Shown: piece after piece, positions 44,676-55,279 of the stretch | Numbering within the stretch: position 1 is the stretch's first letter | How the letters are laid out: each line of letters starts with the position of its first letter | DNA from: Uranotaenia lowii | Taxonomy: Eukaryota > Arthropoda > Insecta > Diptera > Culicidae | Reading direction: 5' to 3' | Length of the DNA: 64,000 nucleotides | NCBI RefSeq assembly: GCF_029784155.1 | Contig: NC_073692.1 | Coordinates: 271,717,327 to 271,781,326 of the forward strand | Position numbers and translations under genes: made by a program | Notes under the pieces: model-generated | What the model was told of the DNA's origin: nothing | Database searches by the model: none | Seen by the model: the letters and a program-made list of their open reading frames with translations, nothing else

Positions 44676-45158
44676 TGGCCGATCCAAATTTACATGTTTT
44701 TGAGAGGGTGATCCCAAACTTTCGGTCGGCAGTGTAGGTCGCATAACGAGGTATGGGTGTGTTTAGTAAACCTAATTATTATTGAATTGAGGAATCAGGA
44801 GCACTTTCCCAAACTGATCCAGAACTTGATTCTTGTTGAATTATTTCATTTGTTAGAAAAACGTTTAAGTGTTCAATCAGATTCAAAATCGAGGAATATT
44901 AACGTTTCCAAGTGTTTGCGCAAAAGTGGTCGACTTCAATTGCATTTTTAAACAACAGTTTTTCAAAATATTTAGTTGATTTTTGTTATCATAAATATTT
45001 AGTGCAAAGTGCTCCATAAGTGGTTAAATTCTCAAATTTAAACATCGATGGTTTACTGTAACACATGGCGCTGTAGTTCAGGAAACATTTGACTACAGGT
45101 CACGTTCATTTAGAAAATGAAAACAGATGTTTAATTTTCGATACGCTCACTCCTACGC
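44676..45158. other. Upstream region of the odorant-binding protein gene
   Basis: No coding sequence recognised. A 64-codon frame at 44757-44951 has no family resemblance. Confidence 0.4.
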
Positions 45159-45195
45159 TATATTAACGAGCAACGTTTTCAATTGGGTCACAGTT
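45159..45195 (+). promoter_or_regulatory. Core promoter of the odorant-binding protein gene
   Basis: TATATTA at 45159-45165 and TCACAGTT at 45188-45195, about 33 bp apart, with the ATG 21 nt further on. Weaker match than the mucin promoters. Confidence 0.5.
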
Positions 45196-45212
45196 AGTTT
45201 TGGCACTTAACG

Positions 45213-46490
45213 ATGCAGCGCATTTTGCCATTTTTTGTGCTTATCTTTTTTCAGTTGCAAATTTCTTCGGCGGGCGGGGCTTTGGTTTTGAAAAGCTATG
45301 GGCGCGCGTACAGAGAATGCCAGACATATTTGCAGCCGTTTAACGATGAAGGCATCCGGTGTGAGGCACGATGTGTCCAAATTATACTGAGGTCATGGGA
45401 TCGGTGTGTTGGCCTATCGGGGACATCGTATTCTCAACACTTTCAATCGAACTGCGATGATCTTGAATCAGAGAATAGAACCGCGTGTTGCATTGCCGGA
45501 GGATTACAGTCAAGCTTAGAACTGGATCTTTGCTGTCGAGCTTCCATTCAGTGGCAGTGTTATCGAGACCAACACGGAAGTCTAACGGGACTTGCACATT
45601 ATGTCCCTATGCCGAACCTTTTGATCCGGAGCACTTTAGACACATGTGCTAAAATGCTGCAAATTGATAGCGCCGAACTGCTTCTCTATAGTTTCAGCAG
45701 ATTTAGGGTCTCGTCAAAAGCACGCTGTCTGTTACATTGTGTTATCACTCGGCAAGGTTTATACAACACCATGCGAGGAATCGATTTGGATCGTGTCTTA
45801 GTGCAATTGGGAAAATCCAAAGATTCGTCCATGAAATCGGTGGGACAATGCATTGAAACTTTACGCAATAGTTGTTTGGATAGATGTACCCTTGCAGTGC
45901 GTACGGTCATAGATTGCTTCGATCGAGGTAACAGTCTATTGGACCAAATTCTGATTTCGATTGTCTCCACATCTTCATCGAAGCCAAAAATTATAGATTT
46001 GCATATGAAGCAAAACAGTGGAAACGACAAAACGGTAGAATTAAATACTGTTCGTACTACAACTGCGGCAATACCTACCGACTACGTTTTAGGAAGTAAA
46101 GATCTAACTACTGTTAACACTTCAACAGCAACGTCTTCAGCCGAAAACGTTGAAACCGATGTTCCCATTGAATACGTAAAAAACTCCGAAAACAATGAAA
46201 ACTGCTTTTCAGAAATTGAGAATGTAAAAACTCCAAATCCAGACGATCCATTTGAAGTTTGCATCTATGCGGATCAAGGTATGCAATCTACGGAATCCCT
46301 AGAATCAGCTGAATCCGGTGAATCGAGTGAAGAAGCCGACAATTCTGCTGACGAAGAAACCAGTATAACAGAATTGTGTCACAATACAACCGATGAAACG
46401 ACCGAGCGGCCCAATTCTCTGGTATTCGATCTATCGCCGCTGTGGAAAGTAGTCGACAAATTAACGGCAGCTGCTTGTATATATTGTTAA
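45213..46490 (+). CDS. Atypical (two-domain) odorant-binding protein with long acidic tail
   Basis: 425 aa, one exon. Signal peptide MQRILPFFVLIFFQLQISSA, residues 1-20. Domain 1 at about 30-125: YRECQTYLQPFNDEG, CEARCVQIILRSWDRCVG, NRTACC and QCYRDQHGSL. Domain 2 at about 140-240: STLDTCAKMLQI, ARCLLHC, CIETLRNSC, LDRCTLAVRTVIDCF. This pattern belongs to the intronless 'atypical' OBP group of mosquitoes, secreted carriers of small hydrophobic ligands. From about residue 250 a Ser/Thr/Glu-rich tail (LESAESGESSEEADNSADEE) runs to a final CIYC, longer than I expect for the class. The frame is intact, and AATAAA at 46569-46574 is its likely poly(A) signal. The ligand is unknown. Confidence 0.88.
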   Translation: MQRILPFFVLIFFQLQISSAGGALVLKSYGRAYRECQTYLQPFNDEGIRCEARCVQIILRSWDRCVGLSGTSYSQHFQSNCDDLESENRTACCIAGGLQSSLELDLCCRASIQWQCYRDQHGSLTGLAHYVPMPNLLIRSTLDTCAKMLQIDSAELLLYSFSRFRVSSKARCLLHCVITRQGLYNTMRGIDLDRVLVQLGKSKDSSMKSVGQCIETLRNSCLDRCTLAVRTVIDCFDRGNSLLDQILISIVSTSSSKPKIIDLHMKQNSGNDKTVELNTVRTTTAAIPTDYVLGSKDLTTVNTSTATSSAENVETDVPIEYVKNSENNENCFSEIENVKTPNPDDPFEVCIYADQGMQSTESLESAESGESSEEADNSADEETSITELCHNTTDETTERPNSLVFDLSPLWKVVDKLTAAACIYC

Positions 46491-46659
46491 TATAGTTTTA
46501 TTTAAAAAAAAAAGTTAAGTTTGTTCTGTTATTAAAACTTGAATTGAAACATAAAAAAAACTGTTTTTAATAAATTCCAAATCTGAACATAAATTCTGAA
46601 TTTGCTTGAACTTGACTGTACAACCTCACTGTATCATTCCAATTTTAAAGATGTATATA

Positions 46660-48290
46660 TTTATTTATTTATTTGTTTAAGTCTTCAAAATACTAAATTA
46701 TGCACAGACTATTTACAAACTAAGGATTCTTCTTTTAAAGGTTAATTTTGACACGTTCAAATCGAAGTTGTCGCTTGTCTCGTTGAATCTCCTACAGCAT
46801 GTCCAGATGGGATTGTTGAATTCGTAAAGCGTGCGGAAAGGCGGGAGCCGGAAGAATTGTTGTTGGCGTAAAGTCCGCGGGGGTGCATTTATTGGCAGAC
46901 GAAATAAGAGTTCACTGCAGTCGATATTATTACACAACAGGTCGTAGACGAAAAGTCGTTGAAGTAGCTTTCTGCGCTGCGCCAGCGTCGGAAGATGAAT
47001 CAGATTACACCTTCTTTCGTACTGCGGTAGATGCGTTGCGTCGTTCCAGGGTAATCGGCGAAGAGCGTACCTGAGAAATCTTTTCTGTACTCTTTCAATG
47101 CGATCTGAGTGCAGGGCGTAATACGGCGCCCACACTTGGATCCCATATTCCAAAATACTTCTCACGTGTGAGCAGTAGATAGCTTTCAGGCAGTAGATAT
47201 CACGAAAGTCTTGTGTGTTCCGCTTAATGAAGCCCAGCATTGCGCATGCTTTGTTAGTGGCGAAAGAAATATGCTCGTCAAATGAAAGCTTGGAGTCTAG
47301 AAGTAGTCCTAGGTCATTGATTGAAGATTTTCTGTCGAGGGGAGTTGAGTTCATTGCGTAATCAAATATAAGAGGCGATTTCTTACGAGTGAATGTTATT
47401 GCGCAGCATTTGTCTACATTGACTTCCATGCCATTGCGGTGACACCACGTGAGAAGAGCATTGATGTCCCTCTGAAGCAACGAGCTATCAAAATGGTCTT
47501 TCACAACTTTGAAAATTTTAAGATCGTCGGCATAAAATAGTTTTGATGACGTTAGTACAGTGGCGAGGTCGTTAACAAATAAAAAGAAAATCAAAGGTCC
47601 TAAGATGCTCCCTTGAGGAACTCCAGATGAGATTTCGAACGGTTCAGATCGACTTGTCCTTACTTAAACATGTGCGTGGCGGCCGCTTAAATAGGAAAAT
47701 AACCATTGCGTTAACCAGTTGGGGAAGCCCATCCTTATGAGTTTTTCGATTGCCAGTGCGTGTGAAACTTTATCAAATGCCTTGCTAAAATCGATGTACA
47801 CGGCGTCAGTTTGCTCAGAGTTAGCCATGTTATCAATCAGAGACGAGACGAACGACATTAGGTTAGTGGTTGTAGAGCGCTTCCGAATAAACCCGTGTTG
47901 CTGAGGGGCAATTATTCCGTGGACATTCCAGTAAATAGCATCGTAGACCAGACGCTCGAAAACTTTCGATAAGCAGCTAAGAACGGAAATCCCTCGGTAA
48001 TTTTCGACCTTATTGATGTTACCTTTTTTATGAATGGGAGTTATCGACGCTGATTTCCATTGTGCTGGGAAAGTGCCTTCGGCCAGAGAGCGGTTGAAAA
48101 GCATTTGCGCAGGGCGGCTAATACTGCGAGCGCAGTTTTTGAAGAAAGACGGGGGTAGTTGATCAGGTCCTGCTCCTTTAGATGTGTCCAAGGTTTCAAA
48201 TTCGGTTAACACATCGTTCTCGGTGAGTTGAAACTGCGGTAGGTTAACGTTGTACACTGGCATCCCTGCTCGTGTAAACAACATCTGCTT
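46660..48290 (-). mobile_element. 3' part of a minus-strand Jockey-like LINE
   Basis: Ends on the minus strand with an AAATAAATAAATAAAT tail (46658-46676 on plus). Its 5' continuation is probably the block at 53848-57000, because the coding order fits end to end. Between them lie a plus-strand LINE and a TIR element. A target duplication for the plus LINE could not be found, so the join is inferred. Confidence 0.7.
46713..48284 (-). pseudogene. Jockey-like ORF2, RT half, with one in-frame stop
   Basis: RT motifs: TSKGAGPDQLPPSFFKNC, KSASITPIHKKG, NYRGISVLSCLSKVFE, YIDFSKAFDKVSH, GVPQGSILGPLIFFLFVNDL and FYADDLKIF. The single in-frame TAA at 47664-47666 lies between palm motifs; both sides are in the same frame. 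The C-terminal region (HVRSILEYGIQVWAPYYA, RIERVQKRFLRYAL) is complete. Catalytic Asp residues are retained. Confidence 0.85.
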
Positions 48291-49036
48291 GCATTACCCG
48301 CTCCAATTGTGCACCGATTTACGCCTGTAAAACTGGTCCTACTGCGCTGTTCCCTCTGGGTTTGGACAAATAAGCATCGGATCTCTCAACCACACTCATC
48401 GTGATATCACCTTTGATTTGGTATGGTATGTAAACCCGACTCTAAACTAACATCGGCTGAGTCAAGTGGATGATCGAGCCTACCTCCCACCCCGCCCACT
48501 GCTCTCCCACCTCGCCACACACCAACCAATCAAGGCCAGATACTCGATTGACGTGCTGCTCGCCCTGCTTTAACTGCTGCTGCTGCTGTTGCTCGCCACT
48601 CCGGTCTGCTGATGCTACTGTTGCTGAACTTTCATGGATTCATACATTGCATCTTGTGATACGGAAAACTCTGTAGAACCCCGATTTGCTCCCAAATAAA
48701 AACACACCAACGCTTGTTGTTTTCATTTGAAGCGCCCGTATCTACCACACCACCGCTACAGCCGCTCATGTACCAACCGCGAAGCATCCATGTGTGATGA
48801 TTATAGCCCAACGTCTGCCCTACAAAAAACGACAAACGTCAGAAGCGAACCCAACATCAAAAGGAATAGTCATCCGACAGCAGCTCATTAGGTGAGACCA
48901 ATACCTATCTATTGATTGTATTCCACTCGCACATCTACAAAGTTCCCGGCAGACCCCTGTCAAATTTTTAGTGATCGCAGCGCCATCTGCATCTCACTAT
49001 TGGAAACATTTAGTTTTTGAATTCCGGGCTGCCATC

Positions 49037-49788
49037 ATGGCGGAGGAAAAAATCAATCAAACTTTTGTATCGAAAATGTGTCATAAATTTGATGAGATTA
49101 CTGACCAAATCATTCGCAGTCAGGATTTCATGTCTAGTATGGTTGACAACGCTCTTGCAAAACTGCAGCTTCTAAGCGATGAGATACTCGTTCTAAAGCG
49201 GGAAAATAAATCATTGAAAAAAGCTCTCATTGATTCAACCGATTTCATCAAAACTCTCGAAGACCGTTTCGAAACCTTAGAATCACTGGTTAGTAATCAG
49301 GAAAAGGCGAATGTAGCAAACAACGTAATTATAACCGGTGTTCCTATGGCGAGCGATGAAATTTTACCCGAAGTGATTGAAAAGACTTTATCCACGTTTA
49401 GTAGCAACATTCGCACGGACTCTATTATGTCTTGCGAAAGATTCAAGTCTTCCCTGTCTACAAAAAACAAGCCTCCCATTCGCATAGTTTTCAAAGATGC
49501 ACGCGCTAAACTCAAGATTCTCGAAGACAAACGCAAATATGGACGTCTTCATATCAACGATCTTAAGATAACTGCATTACATTACAAGGTAACGCCAATG
49601 TTTCTGTTCGTAGCGAGATAACTCCCATCATTAACGGACTTTTGCAAGAACTGCGGAACAAACAAAAACAGCTCAATATAGCATATGTTTGGCTCGGCAC
49701 TGATGGAAACATTCTATTGAAGAAAACTCCAAAATGTAAGCCGATAGTTATCCGGTCTCGCTCGGATATGAAAAAATGTTTACCCTAA
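49037..49788 (+). pseudogene. Plus LINE ORF1: coiled-coil protein with FP25K-like C-terminus, frameshifted
   Basis: ATG 49037 (MAEEKINQTFVSKMCHKF; the frame is also open upstream to 48971). A coiled coil at about residues 40-100 (LQLLSDEILVLKRENKSLKK, FIKTLEDRFETLESLV) is followed by NNVIITGVP and a nucleic-acid-binding-like stretch. The frame breaks near 49590-49600. The second frame continues EITPIINGLLQELRNKQKQL, YVWLGTDGNILLKK and VIRSRSDMKKCLP to a TAA at 49786-49788, resembling the FP25K-like end found in many CR1-type ORF1 proteins. One indel separates the halves. Confidence 0.75.
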
Positions 49789-49836
49789 CAAATCTTGTGT
49801 AACACTACAATTCTCGATGCCTAGACCTAACTGTGC

Positions 49837-52740
49837 ATGACTGATGAATCTCTTACACGACAAAGTAAAAATGTCCTTTGCCAATCTGTAGATATTGTTC
49901 ATCAAAACAATCTACAAACGAACGCAAATCTACTACAGCTAAATATTCGGGGTATGAACAACCTAGAAATATTCAATTCGTTCAAAATCTTTCTTGAAAG
50001 TCTCAAGATAAGTATTGATATCATAGTGATAAGCGAAACCTGGATAAAGGATAAGGATGTGGTCTTTTATAATTTACCTGGATACAACGCGATCTTTTCG
50101 TCTCGCTGCAACAATGGCGGAGGCTTAGCAGTTTACGTAAAAGACAATTTGCGATTTAGCATAAAGCGTAACATCGAAGAAGATGGCTATCACCACATTG
50201 AAATTGAACTGTCTTTGATCAGAGGGCCGGTAATTATCCACGGAATATATAGACCTCCAAACTACAACTTCTCTAGGTTTCTCAACCGAACAGAGCAATT
50301 CTTCTCGGAAGCTGACTTCAATAAACCTTTTTTCATCTTGGGAGATCTAAACGTGCCCGTGAATAGAGTAAATGAGAACTCAGTTATTCAGTACCAAAAT
50401 CTACTAAATTGCTTCGGCCTGGCTGTCTCAAATAATATTGTTACTAGACCGGCAAGTACTAATCTTTTGGATCATTGCGTAGTACGATTCAACGACCTTA
50501 GCTACATAACAAATTACACGTTTGAATGGGAAATCAGTGACCATAGGCCTGGTCTGACTACATACACCACAGAGACTCAACATCCTGGAGTTAGAATTTT
50601 AACAAAACGGCATATAAATCGTAAAAATCTGCAAAGAGAGTTCAAAGACTTCCTCAGTAATATTGGCCTCCAGAATTTAGATCCCGACGCCAGGCTACTT
50701 TCTATATCTGATCGCTACCAAAAATTACTTGAAAAGCATACTCGCATATCCACAACAGCAGTCCGTATGAAAAAAGTCTGTCCTTGGATGACTTATGAGG
50801 AATGGCGACTTTTAAAAGCAAGAGATAAGATCCTGAAAAAGTGGAGAAGAAATCCCGACAATTATGCCCTCACCGAGCAAATGAAACATGCAAACAAACA
50901 ACTGCAATACGCAAAACGAAACGCCAAAACTGCATATTACGAACAGTTAATGAATACTTCCAACATCAAACTCCTGTGGAAACAGATAAACGAACTGATT
51001 GGAAAAGAATCAAAAATCGATGACCTGGAATTGAATCTGAACGGAGAGTCAGTGGAAAATCCAAAATCTGTTGCAAATGCATTCAACGACTTTTTTACGT
51101 CTATTGGAACTCATCTGGCGAATCAACATCATTCAACTGGAAACATTGACGAACATGGAACAATTCAGCGAATTAGGAATTGCATCTTCTTACGATCCTC
51201 CACTGTTCAAGAAGTGACAACGGTAATTTCAAAACTGGATCCTTCCAAAGCTCCTGGAATCGATCGCTTCCCAGCGTCAGCGTTACAAGAACACTATTTG
51301 GAATTAGCTCCTATCTTATCTTCGTCCTTCAACGATAGTGTCAGTTTGGCCAAATATCCTGAATCTCTGAAGCATGCTGTTGTTCGTCCGGTGTTTAAAT
51401 CTGGTAATCCTAAAGATGTCAATAGTTACCGCCCTATTTCTGTTCTTTCTGCCTTCAGCAAGGTTTTCGAAAAACTGTTAGCAACAAGATTGATTGAGTT
51501 TTTAGAAAACGAAAATTTCCTATATAAATACCAACATGGGTTCCGTAAAGGTGGATCTACGGAGATTGCCGTGTTAGAATTGATCAACAGTGTATCTCAG
51601 AACCTCGACAGAAAAAAGGAAACACCAGGCGCGTTATTTCTCGATCTATCGAAAGCCTTCGATACAATTCACCACGATTTTTTGCTTAAAAAGCTAGAAG
51701 CATATGGAATAAGAGGCACAGTTAACGACTTCATGCGAAGTTATTTGAAAGATCGTAAACAAGTTGTAAAGATAAAAAATACGTACAGTTCTCAGTTACC
51801 TATAACTGTAGGCGTTCCCCAAGGAAGCAATTTAGGACCTTTGCTGTTTCTGATTTACGTAAACGATTTACCCAATCTTCCTCTATGTGGAACCCCAAGG
51901 CTTTTTGCAGATAATACGGTACTCGAATACTCTAATCATGATGTGGAAACCACAATATCGGAAATGAGATGCGATCTTGATGTTTTAGATCAATATCTTC
52001 AAAACAACCTTCTTACACTGAACGCCGCTAAATCTAAATTTATAATCTTTCGTGGAATGAAAACTAAGCTTTCGTCACATTCATCTTTGATTCACAAGAA
52101 TAACGTTATAGAAGAAGTTTCTAGCTTCAAATACCTGGGTGTTTGCATAGATAATCGGTTATCATGGAAACCACATATACTAAACCTTGTAAAGAATTGT
52201 GCTCCAATATGTGGTATCATCCGTAAGTTCTCACATTTCATGCCAAGGCATGTTCTGCAAAAACTGTATTATAGTTTAGTGCACAGTCGGTATACATATG
52301 CCATAAGTGCCTGGGGGCATACCAATATTTCTAATTTATCGGCGCTAAAAGTCCAACAAAATAGATGCATAAAAGCAATTTTCAAGCTCCCGTTTTTGTT
52401 CTCTAGTCTAGAATTAAATAAAATGCCAGAGCACAACATTCTACCGATAAATTGTTTACGAAATTTACAAACTTTAGTAATAATGCACAGAATTGTACAC
52501 ACCAAAGACATTCATCACAACTTTAATGTAGAATATGTAACACACAGCCATAATACCCGACATGTCGATAGATTATTTGTTGAAAACGCTCACACAAGAA
52601 TCGGACAAAGAAGATTAGCTACAACGGGTCCAACAATGTACAATCGCCTGAGTAGAGACATTCGTAATAGTGCAAATTTAACCATATTCAAAACCCGTGT
52701 GAAGAAATACTTAAAAAATAATTTGGAGCGATTAATGTAA
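49837..52740 (+). CDS. Plus LINE ORF2: endonuclease and reverse transcriptase, full length with FADN active site
   Basis: 967 aa, ATG start. Endonuclease: LQLNIRGMNNLEIF, VISETWIKD, FFILGDLNVPVNR, LLDHCVV and SDHRPG. RT: SKAPGIDRFPASALQ, NSYRPISVLSAFSKVFE, FLDLSKAFDTIHHDFLL, GVPQGSNLGPLLFLIYVNDL, then LFADNTVLEYS. The second Asp of the catalytic FADD box is Asn (GAT-AAT), a change expected to abolish polymerisation, although the frame has no stop or shift. The C-terminal thumb and connection regions look normal. Confidence 0.9.
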   Translation: MTDESLTRQSKNVLCQSVDIVHQNNLQTNANLLQLNIRGMNNLEIFNSFKIFLESLKISIDIIVISETWIKDKDVVFYNLPGYNAIFSSRCNNGGGLAVYVKDNLRFSIKRNIEEDGYHHIEIELSLIRGPVIIHGIYRPPNYNFSRFLNRTEQFFSEADFNKPFFILGDLNVPVNRVNENSVIQYQNLLNCFGLAVSNNIVTRPASTNLLDHCVVRFNDLSYITNYTFEWEISDHRPGLTTYTTETQHPGVRILTKRHINRKNLQREFKDFLSNIGLQNLDPDARLLSISDRYQKLLEKHTRISTTAVRMKKVCPWMTYEEWRLLKARDKILKKWRRNPDNYALTEQMKHANKQLQYAKRNAKTAYYEQLMNTSNIKLLWKQINELIGKESKIDDLELNLNGESVENPKSVANAFNDFFTSIGTHLANQHHSTGNIDEHGTIQRIRNCIFLRSSTVQEVTTVISKLDPSKAPGIDRFPASALQEHYLELAPILSSSFNDSVSLAKYPESLKHAVVRPVFKSGNPKDVNSYRPISVLSAFSKVFEKLLATRLIEFLENENFLYKYQHGFRKGGSTEIAVLELINSVSQNLDRKKETPGALFLDLSKAFDTIHHDFLLKKLEAYGIRGTVNDFMRSYLKDRKQVVKIKNTYSSQLPITVGVPQGSNLGPLLFLIYVNDLPNLPLCGTPRLFADNTVLEYSNHDVETTISEMRCDLDVLDQYLQNNLLTLNAAKSKFIIFRGMKTKLSSHSSLIHKNNVIEEVSSFKYLGVCIDNRLSWKPHILNLVKNCAPICGIIRKFSHFMPRHVLQKLYYSLVHSRYTYAISAWGHTNISNLSALKVQQNRCIKAIFKLPFLFSSLELNKMPEHNILPINCLRNLQTLVIMHRIVHTKDIHHNFNVEYVTHSHNTRHVDRLFVENAHTRIGQRRLATTGPTMYNRLSRDIRNSANLTIFKTRVKKYLKNNLERLM

Positions 52741-52894
52741 GCAACCTAAAGTAAGCTAAAAAAAACTGAATTCAAATCTTTGTTAACTATAAGTGAAACC
52801 TTTTAGAGGAACGTAAGTTCATTAAGGTTTCTTTCTTTATATCCATCATCAAATAAAATCTAAGTCTTGTTAAAAAAAAAAAAAACTATTCAGG

Positions 52895-53847
52895 TACCGT
52901 AAACTGGGGAAACTTTGATCACCTTTTTCATTCATCTTTGAATATATTGGAAGGGATTGCTTTTTTGAATACCTAAAAGCTTTAAAACCCTTACTGAGGT
53001 GAGGAGTATTAAACATGATCATTGATTGCAGTAAATTCAAACGACATTGGAGGTTATAATTAAATGTTTGTTACAAAACCAGATTTCGAGTTTCGGGGAA
53101 ACTTTGATCACTCTGGTTTTTTCGTATCTTATCATCTTCAAATTTATTGTTTTGATGCCATTTAGCACAGAATGCTCAAAACATCGATAACAGTAATTTT
53201 TTGTTTGGACTCAATTGAATTTTTCAACGTTTTCTATCAAAATCAAATATACTCGAAAGATGGACAATGTTGTTGCATACATTTAGGGGCAAAAATTATA
53301 AACATTTCTCAATTTTTTTTTGGCCTCAAAAACAAATAAAATTTTACCTTCATGCAATTCCCTAAGTCCTCGTACTGTTCCCATGTTCTTTTTTTCTTCA
53401 AATTTAACAATTTGCTAGGGTTGGTAGCCATTTTTTCTATACGGGCTTTTTCATGGAAAATGACCATTTTTTTTAATATCCAAAAATTATCACCAAATAA
53501 CCATAAAAATCACACTTAAACTCAACCTTAACTAAGAAAAGAGTTGAAATTTCACATTAAACAGCCCATTTGCTCCTAAATGCTTAAATTTGATCAGGAG
53601 AGATGTTTGTTTGTGAGCCTTCAAAAAACCAGATATTTTAAGAATTTACAATTAAATTTTAAGTAATATAAAAAATCTTCTGATAAAAACCGAATTAAGC
53701 TCGTTTGTACCTCAATTTACAGGCTTTCAAACGTAGTAAACAGTTTTAAGATATTTCAACATTACACTTAGTTAATGATGATTATCTGCAAAAAAATCAT
53801 GTTGATCAAAGTTACCCCGCAGATCAAAGTTCCCCCAGTTTACGGTA
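52895..53847. mobile_element. ~950-bp TIR element, TA-flanked, copy 2
   Basis: Inverted-orientation relative of 6387-7298 with the same TACCGTAAACTGGGG ends. TA (52895-52896, 53846-53847) is the likely duplication. It sits in the linker coding region of the minus-strand Jockey-like ORF2. ACTTTGATCA / TGATCAAAGT words recur subterminally. Confidence 0.82.
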
Positions 53848-54465
53848 CGCTTCATCCGAAGGTGGTAAATTGTTACTTAACACGCTTCGGAAGAACGTCA
53901 TGAATAGGTTTGCCGCATCCTTCGGATCGGTGGCGCTCTTGTCCAAGTAGGACACGGTAGCTGGAATCCCGTTGCTCGATTTCCGTTGATTAATGAATGA
54001 CCAAAACGATTTCGGGTCGGCTTTTAGGTGTTGCTCCGTGCGTTGTATGTACTCGTTGAATTTTCTCGAGTTCAGCTCCTTGTACGTCCGTTCCAGCTCG
54101 CGCAGTAGAAGTTTATTTGGTTCATTTCGAAGAGCAAAATAGATTTTCCTGGCCTTCCGTAGCCGGTTACGGCAAGTCTTCAGTTCGTCATTCCACCAGG
54201 GACGGATTGACTCTCGTTTATTGGCTCGTTTTTTCAGTGGAGTGTTGTCGCGAATGATGTTGAACAAAATGCGATAGAAATGATCAGTAGCTACAGTTAT
54301 ATTTTCGGCGCATCGCAGTTCACTCCAGCTAGTATTATCTATAAGATTATTAACTACAGCGTAATTGCATTGGCTAAAATCAAAACGAAATTCTTCATAC
54401 GATTGCGTGCGCAGGTCAAGATAACACAGCAATGTTAGCACGAACGGTGTATGATGGTGATCTAC
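53848..54465 (-). pseudogene. Jockey-like ORF2, linker between endonuclease and RT
   Basis: Minus strand, continuing in frame from the endonuclease part once the 814-bp insertion is skipped. It reads through HHTPFVLTLLCYLDL, RPWWNDELKTCRNRLRKARK, YIQRTEQHLKADPKSFWSFI and ANLFMTFFRSVLSN, typical of the Jockey-group region before the RT fingers. It is cut at 53848 by the TIR element. Confidence 0.8.
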
Positions 54466-55279
54466 CACAGAGAACAGACGTACAAGCTCGAACAAAAAAT
54501 CGTCAAAAAAGTGTGTAAAATTTCAAATGCTATCACCCAAAAAATACGTTAGAAATTGACTACAAACGGTGCCATCTATTGCGCCGTTCAAAAGTTACAA
54601 ATCAACTTTAAAGTGTCCAGTTTTCAAAAAGGCGTAATCGTATATGAACTCACAAAAAATGAATCCAATGTCTCAGTAAATGGACGGCTTTAAAGTATTG
54701 CTAAATAAATGAAATCAGACTTACTTTTAACTGGGCGAAATTTCACTTTCTTTATTTTTGCACTACTATGACAGGTAAGATAACTAACAGCTTTGGTATA
54801 AGTTTTCGCACTTCTTGAACAGTAATTTATGTAAGAAAATGCATCACCTATGTCCAGTCAAATACAAGAACATTCTTGACGATCAGTCTTACCCAGTAGT
54901 ATGATTCTAGGCATTTCAAAGCGGGTTACATTCACATATCACTTTAGCACCCAGCTGTTTAAAACTATGTATTTCTAACAAATTTGAAGAAAAAAAATAA
55001 TTTCTAACTTTTATGATTTTTTTTTTTTCATGCTACATGGTGAACGTTCGTTCATCAAGTTTCGAACGAAACTTCAACAGCGATTTTCTTGAAGCATGCT
55101 AAGCAGCACATACGACCTATAGAAAACTGACTGAAACTTAGTCAGCTTTGTTTTGACAGTTCTCTTTGGTGTGTTTGGAGACATCTGGTGGCCCAGCCAA
55201 AAGACAAAGATTGGTTCAAAAAGGGTGTTGGGATTTTTACACAACTTTTGTGAGCTAGCTTGTATGTCTGTTCTCTGTG
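54466..55279. mobile_element. 814-bp TIR element with 7-8 bp duplication
   Basis: CACAGAGAACAGACGTACAA at the left and its inverse at the right agree at 22 of 23 bases. GATCTAC (plus a further C on both sides) is duplicated at 54459-54465 and 55280-55286. The host LINE frame resumes exactly across it. The duplication length suggests a hAT-like or other 8-bp family, but the terminal bases do not settle it. No coding content. Confidence 0.85.

Larger units (their letters stand above)
48300..52885 (+). mobile_element. CR1/Jockey-type LINE, near full length
   Basis: Long GC-rich 5' leader (about 48300-49036, with a short CTG repeat at 48569-48590), a coiled-coil ORF1, EN-RT ORF2, and a poly-A tail at 52873-52885. 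The 5' edge is placed where the minus-strand LINE coding stops and is uncertain by tens of bases. Confidence 0.75.

Noticed and set aside
48569..48590. CTG trinucleotide repeat as a coding poly-Leu/Gln tract
   Set aside because: It lies in the 5' leader of the plus-strand LINE, is short and imperfect, and the only frame over it is a 68-codon one without resemblance.
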